DNA of 64,000 nucleotides. Source: Saccharothrix espanaensis DSM 44229 (lineage in GTDB: Bacteria; Actinomycetota; Actinomycetes; Mycobacteriales; Pseudonocardiaceae). Shown here piece by piece: positions 52,557-61,245 of this stretch; within the stretch, counting starts at the first letter, position 1; the number at the start of each line of letters is the position of its first letter. The translations under genes were made by a program, and so were the position numbers. A model generated the notes under the pieces. The model did not search any database and was not told the DNA's origin. It was given only the letters and a program-made list of their open reading frames with translations. The DNA lies in contig NC_019673.1 of the NCBI RefSeq assembly GCF_000328705.1, forward strand, positions 2,418,001 to 2,482,000, read 5' to 3'.

Positions 52557-53945
52557 ATGACCACCGACGACCTGCTCCGCCGGACCGCCGCGCACGCCGC
52601 CGACTTCCTGGCCGGCCTGGACGCCCGGCCCCTCGCGCCCACCGCCGGCCTCGACGAGCTGCGGGCCGCGCTGGGCCGGGCGCTGCCCGAGGACGGCCTG
52701 GCCGACGCCGAGGTGATCGAGGACCTGGTCCGCGACACCGCACCCGGCCTGCTGGGCAGCACCGGCGGGCGGTTCTTCGGCTGGGTCGTCGGCGGCAGCC
52801 TGCCCGCCGCGCTCGCCGCCGACTGGCTCACCACCGCGTGGGACCAGAACGCGGCGCTGCACGCCTCCGGCCCGGCCGTCGCGGTGGTCGAGGAGGTGAC
52901 CGGGGCCTGGCTCAAGGAGCTGCTCGGGCTGCCCGGCGAAGCGTCCTTCGGCTTCACGACCGGCGCGCAACTGGCGCACGTGACCGCGTTGGCGGCGGCC
53001 CGCCACCAGCTGCTGGCCGGCCGGGGGTGGGACGTCGAGCGGCGCGGCCTGGCCGGAGCGCCGGCCGTCCGGGTGCTGACGTCCGGGCGGCAGCACGCCT
53101 CGATCGAACGGGCCGTGCGGCTGCTCGGCCTGGGCACCGACCACCTGCGCGCCGTGGGGTCCGACGCCGACGGGCGGATCGACGTGGCCGGGCTGGCGCG
53201 CGACCTCACCGACGCGCCGACGGTCGTGTGCCTCCAGGCGGGCGAGATCAACACCGGTCTGTTCGACCCGTTCGCCGAGGCGTGCGCGCTGGCGGCGGCG
53301 CGGGGCGCGTGGGTGCACGTCGACGGCGCGTTCGGCCTGTGGGCGGCGGCGAGCGAGCGGCTGCGGCACCTGGTGGCGGGCGTCGAGCGGGCGGACTCGT
53401 GGACCGTGGACGGCCACAAGTGGCTCAACGTGCCGTTCGACTCCGGGTTCGTGTTCGTCCGCCACCCGGACGCGCACCGGGCCGCCGTGTCGACCCGCGC
53501 GAGCTACCTGGTGCACGCCGGCGACACCGCCGAGGCGACCGCCCGGGACCAGCTCGACTGGACCCCCGAGTGGTCCCGCCGGGCCCGCGCGGTGCCGGTC
53601 TACGCGGCCATCAGGGCATTGGGGCGCAACGGGATCGCCGAGCTGGTCGACGGTTGCGTGGAGCACACCCACCGGCTGGTCGACGGGATCGCCGGGCTGC
53701 CCGGCGTCGAGGTGCTCGCCCGGCCGGTGATCAACCAGGGGCTGGTGCGGTTCCTGGCCGAGGACGGCGACCACGACGCCCGCACCGACGCCGTCATCGA
53801 GCGGGTGCAACGCGGTGGTGCGGCGTGGTTCGGCGGCACCACGTGGAACGGCGCGCGCGCCATGCGGATCTCCGTCGTCAACTGGCGCACCGACGACCGT
53901 GCCGTGGACCGCGCCATCGCCGCCGTCCACGCGGCCCTGACCTGA
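52557..53945 (+). CDS. PLP-dependent group II decarboxylase-family enzyme
   Basis: This 462-residue fold-type I enzyme has a substrate region (GGRFFGWVVGGSLPAALAADWL), a glycine-rich FTTGAQLAHVTAL, the PLP-stacking region SGRQHASIERA, the Asp in VHVDGAFG and the PLP-binding Lys in VDGHKWLN. The family includes aromatic L-amino-acid and glutamate decarboxylases; some members instead catalyse aldehyde synthesis or other chemistry. The substrate is not evident. Expression is probably independent of the exporter, since a 49-base gap separates them. Confidence 0.93.
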   Translation: MTTDDLLRRTAAHAADFLAGLDARPLAPTAGLDELRAALGRALPEDGLADAEVIEDLVRDTAPGLLGSTGGRFFGWVVGGSLPAALAADWLTTAWDQNAALHASGPAVAVVEEVTGAWLKELLGLPGEASFGFTTGAQLAHVTALAAARHQLLAGRGWDVERRGLAGAPAVRVLTSGRQHASIERAVRLLGLGTDHLRAVGSDADGRIDVAGLARDLTDAPTVVCLQAGEINTGLFDPFAEACALAAARGAWVHVDGAFGLWAAASERLRHLVAGVERADSWTVDGHKWLNVPFDSGFVFVRHPDAHRAAVSTRASYLVHAGDTAEATARDQLDWTPEWSRRARAVPVYAAIRALGRNGIAELVDGCVEHTHRLVDGIAGLPGVEVLARPVINQGLVRFLAEDGDHDARTDAVIERVQRGGAAWFGGTTWNGARAMRISVVNWRTDDRAVDRAIAAVHAALT

Positions 53946-53976
53946 CTGTTCTGCCAGGACTGCCCGGCGTTTCCTG

Positions 53977-54090
53977 TCAGCGCTGGGACACGTCATTGTC
54001 GATGTAGTTGCCGTTGACGGCACCGGCCGCACCCTCGGCGACCACGCGCTTGACGGCCCCCACCGCAGCGACTCTGGTCGCCCGCTCCAA
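53977..54090 (-). CDS. candidate 37-residue peptide gene beside the conflict locus
   Basis: The frame reads from a TTG at 54090 to a TGA at 53977. It has a basic, Ala/Val-rich first half (about residues 1-20, with KRVVAEG) and a polar tail NGNYIDNDVSQR. Third-position GC is nearly complete from the TTG onward and falls sharply just upstream of it, which supports real coding with this start in an otherwise AT-richer gap. No Shine-Dalgarno is seen. The split between a basic leader and a polar, aromatic-containing tail resembles a RiPP precursor or small secreted effector. No family is recognised. Confidence 0.5.
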   Translation of the reverse strand: MERATRVAAVGAVKRVVAEGAAGAVNGNYIDNDVSQR

Positions 54091-54471
54091 TTGCCACGAT
54101 CGCCAATAACCGTGCGTGCGCCGCGAAAGATGCCACACACGTACTTCGAACGATCATGTAGGCCGCTCGCAAATAGGCTGTCGCCGCAGTTCAAGGCGAG
54201 TTTTCTAGCTTCGGTGGAATCGTTCAATTACGCCGAACGCGGGATTGCACGCAGAGCCCGCGCTATCGGTGATCTGAATCGCAAGATTACTCGGCGGTAT
54301 CACGGGACCCGTCCCCGGCGTGCCGGCGCGCGATCCACCGGACGGCGGGCTGCTGGTGAAACCTGGGATGACTCCGCCTACCGGCTGGTCCGTGACCCGA
54401 TTAGTGCGCCTTGGCCGCCGGATAGGTGTGGAACAGTCGGCGCGGATCACGCGCCGACGGGAGGGGGTCGG
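54091..54471. other. AT-richer regulatory gap upstream of the conflict operon
   Basis: About 380 bases with clearly lower GC than the rest of the window, several A/T runs (AAATAGG, GTTTTC, CAATTACG) and no supported gene on either strand. It should hold the promoter of the VMAP operon and possibly of the small peptide gene. No confident -35/-10 pair was identified. It ends with GGGAGGGGG before the ATG at 54472. Confidence 0.6.
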
Positions 54472-55995
54472 ATGGACACGGAGGTGGAGGCCGGTGCGAC
54501 GAGACTTCGGATACAGGGCGAGTTGACCGACCTGTTGGAGAGCAGCGCCGCCCTGCGCACCGAGAGCGGCCGGCAGATGCTCACCGACATCCTCGGCGAC
54601 CTGTTCGAAGGCCCCGTCCACTTGAACGGGTCGGCGACCCGGGCGCAGTTGCTCGACCTCGTGCGCCAGTGCTGCCACCACCACCCCGCCGGGCTCAAGT
54701 GGTTGGTGAGCGCCTTGCGCGTGCTCGACCCGTACACGCCTGCACTGGACCGACTGGGGGAGCTCAGCGACGAGTGGGTCGCGGCCAAGGCCCTGCCGAC
54801 CCGGGACTGGGACCGGTTGCGCGAGGTGCTGCGGTCGATCCGCCTGGCCGAGGGAGAGTCGGCGGAACGACGCCTGCTGCGCGAACTGGTGCGCACGTCG
54901 ACGGTGGGGAAGTGCGAGGAACTGCCTGCCGGGTGCCGGTCGACGTGGACGACGTTCCTCTACCTGGCCAACCGCAACACCAGCCCGAACCGGCTGTCCC
55001 CGGTCATGGTCTTCGTGGCCCAATTGGCCGACCGGGTCGCGGATCGGGCCGTCGCCGAGGAACTCCTGCGGTGGAACTGGCGCTGGGCCGAGAGGTTCGA
55101 GGTCACCGACCTGATGGCCGCCGACCGCCGGCGTCCGGAACTCGCCGGCCACCTGCGCACCGACGCGGTCTGCCTCGTCTTCGAGCTGGACCCGGACCCG
55201 GTCGAACCGGAGAAGGTCACCCTGTCGTACTGGCGGCACTGGGCGGGCTCGCGCTGGAACGGCCGACGCGAGGGTGACGTCGAGGTGGCGTTGCAGGACT
55301 TGGAGGCGGAGATCGACCGGGTGATCGCGGAACTGGAGGTCGACCTCGGATCGGCCCCGGAAGGGGTGCGGTCGGGCTCGATCATGGTGGAGTTCGTCGT
55401 GCCGTGGGAGATGGTCAACCTGCCCATCGAGCTCTGGCGCAAGGCCTCGCTCTCCGCGGACACCGTGCCGCTGGCGGTCGAGCACCCGGTGGTGATGCGC
55501 AGCTTGGAGCGCAAGAGGCACAGCAGATTCCTTCTGGCCTGGAAACAGCGGTGGCGGACGCTTGTCGAGCATTCCTCGCCTCTCCGGTCGTACTGGGCCC
55601 ATGCGTACCAGGACAACGACTTCACGAAGATGGCGGTGGACCTCCAGGAAGACGACACCGTCGCCTCGCTCATCCTCAGCGAGCCGCCGGGCGATCGCCG
55701 GGGGCGGGCCTGGCGGGAGGCCGCCGCGGCCTTCCGGGCTGGAATCCCGGTGCTGATCTGGGATCGGGCCGACTGCGCGAACCCGCGTTTTCGGGAAGCG
55801 GTGAACACCGTGCTGGCCGATGGCGCGCTCGAAGATCTTCCCCATCGCGTCGCACAGCTCCGCAGAGCTGCGCTGAAAGCGGGTCCGGGGGAATTTCCCC
55901 ATGCCGGGCACAGTTTTGCCGTACTGTGGGAGAACGCATCCCGACTTCCGGAGCCACGCGTGCGGTCGTGGGTCCCGCAGGAAGGATCCGAATGA
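54472..55995 (+). CDS. vWA-MoxR-associated protein (VMAP) with N-terminal effector-associated domain
   Basis: This 507-residue protein has residues about 10-100 as an effector-associated domain of EAD2 type (ELTDLLESSAAL, ATRAQLLDLVRQCCHHHPAG, LVSALRVLD). Residues 105-215 form a helical VMAP middle region. Residues 235-505 match the VMAP C-terminal domain (LSYWRHWAG, EGDVEVALQDLEAEIDRVI, VEFVVPWEMVNLPIELW, HPVVMRSLERK). In known conflict systems VMAP works with a MoxR ATPase and a vWA protein, the next two genes here. The EAD recruits a partner effector. The stop overlaps the MoxR start (ATGA). Confidence 0.9.
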   Translation: MDTEVEAGATRLRIQGELTDLLESSAALRTESGRQMLTDILGDLFEGPVHLNGSATRAQLLDLVRQCCHHHPAGLKWLVSALRVLDPYTPALDRLGELSDEWVAAKALPTRDWDRLREVLRSIRLAEGESAERRLLRELVRTSTVGKCEELPAGCRSTWTTFLYLANRNTSPNRLSPVMVFVAQLADRVADRAVAEELLRWNWRWAERFEVTDLMAADRRRPELAGHLRTDAVCLVFELDPDPVEPEKVTLSYWRHWAGSRWNGRREGDVEVALQDLEAEIDRVIAELEVDLGSAPEGVRSGSIMVEFVVPWEMVNLPIELWRKASLSADTVPLAVEHPVVMRSLERKRHSRFLLAWKQRWRTLVEHSSPLRSYWAHAYQDNDFTKMAVDLQEDDTVASLILSEPPGDRRGRAWREAAAAFRAGIPVLIWDRADCANPRFREAVNTVLADGALEDLPHRVAQLRRAALKAGPGEFPHAGHSFAVLWENASRLPEPRVRSWVPQEGSE

Positions 55996-57014
55996 CGTTC
56001 GACGAGAGCACGACCGAGGCCGGCGACTTATCCGCCGGCCATTCACCAGGTATGTCCGATTCCTGGTGCTACGCGGGCACCGGCCGGGGGCCCGACGCGG
56101 GCCCCCGCGACTGGTCGCCGCCGCCGCACCGCCGCTTCACCGGCGGTCCCGACCTGGAGGTTGCGCCGCCCGGCGGACCGGAGGTCGCGCGCAGGCTGGG
56201 TGACGCGCGGTTCGGCTGGCCCGATCGACCTCATGTGCACGACCGGATCAACGCGGCGATCGTCGCCGGCAGCCCGCTGATCGTCACCGGCCCGCCGGGC
56301 GTGGGCAAGTCGACCCTCGCCTACGCGATCGCCGCGGAACTGGGTCTGGGGCGCGTCCTGCCGTGGACCCCCGGACCGGGCAGCACCGTGGCGGACGGCC
56401 TCTACACCTACCGTCCGACGTCCGGGTCCGAGCCGGTCGACAGCGCCGTGCGGCTGGGACCGCTGGGCACCGCGCTGCTGCCGAACCGGGTGCCGCGAGT
56501 GCTGCTGCTGGACGGGGTGGACCGGGTCGCGTTCGACTTCCCCCACGCGTTGCGAGCGGTGCTCCGCGAGGGCGGGTTCGACATCCCGGAGTTGGACCAC
56601 GCTCCCCGTTCCCCGGTTGCGCTTCGCACCGCGGATCCGGGTCGGGACGCGTTCGTGACTCCCGGCGTCGCCGTGCGGTGCCACGCCCTGCCGCTCATCG
56701 TCTTGACGAGCGTCGGCGACCGCGATCTCCCCGCCGCCTTCCGGAACGACTGCGTCGAGGTCAGGTTGACCGAGCCGAGCGCGGACGAACTCCGGTCGGT
56801 GGTGAGCGCCCACTTCCCGGAGGTGCCGGTCCCGGTGATCACCGAACTCGTCGGTCGGTTCGAGAAGTCCAACGCCCGCGGTGGTTTCCAGGGCATCGGG
56901 AAATTGCTCGACGCGGTCCACGCGTTGCGGGTGCGGGGCCTGCTCGACGGCGCGACCGGGCAGTGGGGTCGAGTGCTGTCGAGCCTGTGGTCCGACGCGT
57001 CGGAGAGAGCCTGA
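55992..57014 (+). CDS. MoxR-like AAA+ ATPase with altered Walker B
   Basis: The 340-residue protein has a low-complexity N-terminus (1-60), then an AAA+ core: Walker A GPPGVGKST at about residue 100, Walker B LLLDGVD at 174-177, sensor 1 VLTSVGDRDLP, and a lid domain with a GGFQGIGKLLDAVHALR sensor-2-like region. The usual Walker B DE is D-G, removing the residue that activates water, so hydrolysis may be weak or it may serve as a nucleotide switch. It is coupled to VMAP by an ATGA overlap and precedes the vWA-containing gene by 2 bases. Confidence 0.9.
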   Translation: MTFDESTTEAGDLSAGHSPGMSDSWCYAGTGRGPDAGPRDWSPPPHRRFTGGPDLEVAPPGGPEVARRLGDARFGWPDRPHVHDRINAAIVAGSPLIVTGPPGVGKSTLAYAIAAELGLGRVLPWTPGPGSTVADGLYTYRPTSGSEPVDSAVRLGPLGTALLPNRVPRVLLLDGVDRVAFDFPHALRAVLREGGFDIPELDHAPRSPVALRTADPGRDAFVTPGVAVRCHALPLIVLTSVGDRDLPAAFRNDCVEVRLTEPSADELRSVVSAHFPEVPVPVITELVGRFEKSNARGGFQGIGKLLDAVHALRVRGLLDGATGQWGRVLSSLWSDASERA

Positions 57015-57016
57015 CC

Positions 57017-60000
57017 ATGGCGGCGCTCCGGAGTGCGGACGGTCGTGCGGCTCAGGGGCTGGGCCTCCAGCGCGCATTTCAACCTCTCGGGCGATGTGTT
57101 CCGCCGCGTGCGACCGACCGCGCCCGCTTAGTGTCGGATGCATGGTGTCCTTCGATCGCCCAGGCGTGGTCTGCCGCTCGCGGTGGGTCGGATGAGCGGG
57201 GATTCGAGATCGTCCTCGTCGTCGACCACAGCCCGTCGATGTGGTTGTGGTCGTCGGCCGTACGCGAATTCGCCCGAGCATTGACCGCGGCGGGAGTGTT
57301 CCGCGATGTCACGGTGCGCAGGTGGGGAGTCGCCGCCGACGGGCGGATGGCGCTGTGGGGAGCGGAGCCCGGCTCGCCGTGCCGCGGGGTCGGCGAGTTG
57401 CTCGCCCCGTCGGCCGGACGTCTCGTCCTGGTCGTCACCGACGTGGTCGACGACGGGTGGCGGTCCGGCCGGATGGGCGCGGTGTTGCGGCAGTGGGCGG
57501 CGGTGCACCCGGTGGCCGTGGCCAGTCCGGTGCCTTGGGAGTCGGCCAACCGGTCGGGACTGGAGCTGCACCGGATCCGCTTGGCGGCCGACCGCCCGGC
57601 AGCCGCGAACGCCGACCTCTGGTGGCGTCCCCGGGTCGACGTCCCCGGCGTGCTGGACGATCTCGACGACCTGGTGCCGATCCCGTTCCTGCGCTGGACC
57701 GAAGCCGATCTGCGGCGGTGGAGCGAGCTGGTCGCCGGTGTCCCGGATCGGATCGACCTCGGCGCGATGCTGCTGTCCGGCATCCCGCCGCCGGTCGACG
57801 AGGTGCGGCCGGGCGCGGTCGACCCGGTCGAGTTGGTCGCCGACTACCGGGCGGAGGCGTCGCGAGAAGGCTTCGCGTTGGCCGTTTCCCTCGCCGCGGC
57901 ACCGCTGGAGGTGGCGCTCGCGGAGCGGATCAGGCAGCGCATGTTCCCGGCGACCGGTCCCGGGCTGCTGTCCGAGTTCCTGGCGAGTCCGCTGGTCAGG
58001 CCCGTGCCGAGCGTTCCCGGTACGCCGGGAAGTCGAGCCCTGTTCGATTTCGTCGCGCCCGGGTTGCGTGCGGAACTGCTCGGTTTCGGTGGCCGATTGG
58101 AGACTGTGCTCGTGCGGGACGTGGTCGGTCGCTATCTGGCCGAAACCGGCGGCGCGGCTGCGGTCTTCGAGGCGACATTGGATGCGGAGGCGACCGTCGC
58201 CGATCATGACCTGATGATTGACGAGCACGTCTTTCGGGCTGAACTCGCTGGTCAGGGCGCTTTGGCACTCGCCCATCTGCGGAATTACCGTGTGCTGTCC
58301 AGTGGCTATCCGGGGGCGGGTTCGGGTACTTCGGCGTCGCCGTTACGCTCTGACGTCGATCACACATCCGTTGCTGCACAATCGGATGGCCCTTCTCGAA
58401 CGCGCGTTCGAACGAAAACCGAGGATGTCACGGGAAATGCAGGAGGAGTCGAGGTGACCTCAGCAGTCGACCGCGAGAAGGGGGTTAGGGGGAAAGGCCT
58501 CACTGCGCCCGTCTTCGGCGGGGTTCCACCGCGGAACCCGAACTTCACCGGCCGAGCCGACCTTCTCCAGGAGTTGGAACGGCGGTTGGTCCGCGGTGCC
58601 ACCGCCGCCGTGCTGCCGGAAGCGTTGCACGGCATGGGAGGCGTCGGCAAGTCCCAATTGGCGATCGAGTACGCCTATCGAAATCGGACCAAATTCGATC
58701 TCATCTGGTGGATCCCGGCCGAGCGCTCGGTCAAGATCGTCAATTCCCTGGTCGAGCTGGGCGAACGGCTCGAACTCAATGTGGGCACCGAGGCGAACGT
58801 CGCGGTCCGCCAAGTGCTCGACGTGTTGAAGAGCGGCCGGCACCCGAAAGTGCCGCAGAACTGGCTGCTGGTCTTCGACAACGCGGACAGCCCTTCGGGA
58901 GTGCAGCAGTACCTGCCGACCGGCGGTTCCGGCCGGATCCTGGTGACCTCGCGCAACTCGCAGTGGCTCAGCGTCGCACGTCCGCTCGAAGTCGACGTCT
59001 TCCGCAGGTCCGAGAGCACCCAGCTGTTGCGCAGGCGCGATCCCGACCTCACCGAGCAGGATGCCGGCCGGCTGGCCGAGGCGTTGGGCGACCTCCCGCT
59101 GGCGATCGCCCAGGCGGCGGCCTGGCGGGTGGAAACCGGCATGTCCGCGAACGAGTACCTCGAACTGCTGGAAGAGAAGCAGTTGGAACTGCTCGACGTG
59201 ACGACCACGTTGGACTACCCGCGGTCGGTAGCGGCGATGTGGAACCTCTCCATCAACCAGTTGCGGCGCAAGAACCCGTCTGCGGTGCGCCTGCTCCAGG
59301 TCTGCGCTTTCCTGGCTCCCGAGTCGATTGCCCGCACCATGTTCACGAACAGTCGCAACATCGACGTGAACCCGGAACTGGCCCACGTGCTGCGTGACCG
59401 GTTGCGGTTGACCGAGGCGATTCGCGACATCAACCGGTTCGCCCTAGTGCGCATCGACCACCGCACGAATTCCATAGAAATGCACCGCCTGGTCCAGTCG
59501 GTGCTCATCAGCCAGATGACCGACGAAGAAGTAGTCGACCTGCGCCACGCCGCGCACCTCATGCTGGCGGCCAACGACCCGGACCTCCCGGGCGAGCCGA
59601 CGGAATGGGGGAAGTACGCGGACCTGAGTGCGCACCTGTCGGCATCCGATGCTTTCGAGTGCGAGGACGCGGCGGTCCGCACACTGGTGTTCAACCAGGT
59701 CATGTTCCTCTACTTCTGGGGCGAGCACGACAAGGCCGCCGCGCAATCCCAGAAGATCTACGAGATCTGGCGGGACCGGCTCGGCGCGGAGCACGCGGAC
59801 ACGTTGAAGCTTGGTATCTGGTACGGGTTCATGCTGTGGAGCGTCGGCCGCTACGGGGAGTCCGCCTCGCTGAACCTGGAGCTCTTGGAAGCCCACCGGC
59901 TGAAATACGGCGAGGCGCACGAGGAGACCATCGAGGCGATCGGCAGCGTCGCGGGCGACTACCGGGCGAAGGGCGACTTCGCGGCGGCGCTCGAATTGTC

Positions 60001-60997
60001 CGTGCGGAACCACGACAACTGCGTGCGGTACTTCGGCGACGAAGACCCGGTGACCCTGAACGCCGCGCACAACCTGGGTGTGAGCTACCGACTCGCCGGC
60101 GACTTCCTGGCTGCCCGGGACCTCGACCGGGACACCTGGGGGCGCAAGGTCCAGATCTTCGGGCAGGACCACCTGCTGACCCTGCTCACCGAGATGGGTC
60201 TGACGATCGACCTCCGCGAGACCGGTGACTACCACGAGGCGCGCATCCAGCACGAGGGCGTCGTCCGGGCCTACGAGCGGCATGGCCGGCCGCTGCACCC
60301 GTCCTGGCTGCGGGCGGTGCGGCAGTTGGCGATCATGCGCCGCAAGGCGGGCGACCACGAGGGCGCCCTGCAAGCTGCGGACACCGCGCTGGAGGGTCTC
60401 ACCACGCGCTACGGCTCCAACCACTCCGAGACGCTCGCGGCGGCGCTGTGCCGGTCGATCGAACTGCGCCACCTGGGGCGCTTCGGCAAGGCCTCGCAAC
60501 TGGGCCAGGACACCCTGACCAGGTTCGCCAGGACCTTGGGGCCCGACCACCCGCACACCTTGGCGGCGGCGGTGAACGTCGCGATCCTGCGGCGCTCGGT
60601 GGGGGAGGCCGAAGGGGCCTGCGACCTGGACCAGGCCACCCTCGCCGGGTTCCGGGCGAGGCTCGGCGAGGACCACCCGTCGACGCTCATCACGGGGATC
60701 AACCTGGCCAGCGACCTGTTCGCGCTGGGCGAGGTGCAACGGGCGTTCGACCTCGACGACGACCTGCTGCGGCGCACCACCGCGGTGCTGGGCGAGGACC
60801 ACCCGACGGTGCTGGCCTGCACGGCCAACCTGGCCCGGGACCACAAAGCGCTGGGCCGGACGGAGGAGGCCGAGCGCCTCCAGCGCCGAGCAGTCGACAC
60901 GTGGCGGCACAACCTCGGCGTCGAGCACCCGGCTGTGGCGCAGTTGGAGGACATGTCCGTGCGGGCCAACTGCGACATCGATCCGTTGCCCCTGTAG
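57017..60997 (+). CDS. fxsT: FxSxx-COOH-system-type protein: vWA-like N-terminus, NB-ARC ATPase and TPR repeats
   Basis: This 1326-residue protein has residues about 15-430 as the SAV_2336-type N-terminal region with a vWA fold. The MIDAS motif DHSPSMW sits at 70, with VLVVTDVVDDGW and LHRIRLAADRPAAANADLWW following. After a charged linker, an NB-ARC ATPase (about 500-790) has its P-loop HGMGGVGKSQ near 539, Walker B LLVFDNAD and RILVTSRNSQW. From about 880 to 1310 there are a dozen TPR-type repeats with the recurrent LGEDHPxT pattern. This architecture is that of the TPR protein of FxSxx peptide systems. It probably senses a signal through the repeats and switches on effector action. Confidence 0.9.
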   Translation: MAALRSADGRAAQGLGLQRAFQPLGRCVPPRATDRARLVSDAWCPSIAQAWSAARGGSDERGFEIVLVVDHSPSMWLWSSAVREFARALTAAGVFRDVTVRRWGVAADGRMALWGAEPGSPCRGVGELLAPSAGRLVLVVTDVVDDGWRSGRMGAVLRQWAAVHPVAVASPVPWESANRSGLELHRIRLAADRPAAANADLWWRPRVDVPGVLDDLDDLVPIPFLRWTEADLRRWSELVAGVPDRIDLGAMLLSGIPPPVDEVRPGAVDPVELVADYRAEASREGFALAVSLAAAPLEVALAERIRQRMFPATGPGLLSEFLASPLVRPVPSVPGTPGSRALFDFVAPGLRAELLGFGGRLETVLVRDVVGRYLAETGGAAAVFEATLDAEATVADHDLMIDEHVFRAELAGQGALALAHLRNYRVLSSGYPGAGSGTSASPLRSDVDHTSVAAQSDGPSRTRVRTKTEDVTGNAGGVEVTSAVDREKGVRGKGLTAPVFGGVPPRNPNFTGRADLLQELERRLVRGATAAVLPEALHGMGGVGKSQLAIEYAYRNRTKFDLIWWIPAERSVKIVNSLVELGERLELNVGTEANVAVRQVLDVLKSGRHPKVPQNWLLVFDNADSPSGVQQYLPTGGSGRILVTSRNSQWLSVARPLEVDVFRRSESTQLLRRRDPDLTEQDAGRLAEALGDLPLAIAQAAAWRVETGMSANEYLELLEEKQLELLDVTTTLDYPRSVAAMWNLSINQLRRKNPSAVRLLQVCAFLAPESIARTMFTNSRNIDVNPELAHVLRDRLRLTEAIRDINRFALVRIDHRTNSIEMHRLVQSVLISQMTDEEVVDLRHAAHLMLAANDPDLPGEPTEWGKYADLSAHLSASDAFECEDAAVRTLVFNQVMFLYFWGEHDKAAAQSQKIYEIWRDRLGAEHADTLKLGIWYGFMLWSVGRYGESASLNLELLEAHRLKYGEAHEETIEAIGSVAGDYRAKGDFAAALELSVRNHDNCVRYFGDEDPVTLNAAHNLGVSYRLAGDFLAARDLDRDTWGRKVQIFGQDHLLTLLTEMGLTIDLRETGDYHEARIQHEGVVRAYERHGRPLHPSWLRAVRQLAIMRRKAGDHEGALQAADTALEGLTTRYGSNHSETLAAALCRSIELRHLGRFGKASQLGQDTLTRFARTLGPDHPHTLAAAVNVAILRRSVGEAEGACDLDQATLAGFRARLGEDHPSTLITGINLASDLFALGEVQRAFDLDDDLLRRTTAVLGEDHPTVLACTANLARDHKALGRTEEAERLQRRAVDTWRHNLGVEHPAVAQLEDMSVRANCDIDPLPL

Positions 60998-61014
60998 GGC
61001 GTCCGGGACGTGGG

Positions 61015-61038
61015 GGAGCCGGCCGGAGGGTCGGCTCC
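61015..61038 (+). terminator. hairpin after the fxsT-type gene
   Basis: GGAGCCG pairs with CGGCTCC over a 10-base loop, 18 bases after the stop. No U-tract follows, as is usual in this GC range. Confidence 0.5.
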
Positions 61039-61057
61039 GCCGGCGGGAGTGGCCTGA

Positions 61058-61225
61058 CGGCTCCAACCCGATGGCGTCGTTGCATCTGCCGCCGGTGAGC
61101 AGCACCGCGAGCGGGATGCCGCCGCCCTTGGTCAGGACGTGGTGCTTGGAGCCCGGTCGACCGGGCTCGGCTGGATCGTCGGACACGATCCACGGCGGCG
61201 ACTGCCCCCTCTTGCACGACCGAAC
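61058..61225 (-). mobile_element. IS5-family transposase relic
   Basis: The minus strand reads PAEPGRPGSKHHVLTKGGGIPLAVLLTGGRCNDA (by blocks). This is the conserved centre of IS5-group DDE transposases (GSKHH, GIPLAV, LTGGxxND). Both ends of the gene and the terminal repeats are missing. It lies between the convergent ends of the two halves of the conflict/RiPP locus, a trace of past insertion or rearrangement. Confidence 0.75.
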
Positions 61226-61245
61226 ATTCGGACCTCTGCACCAGC

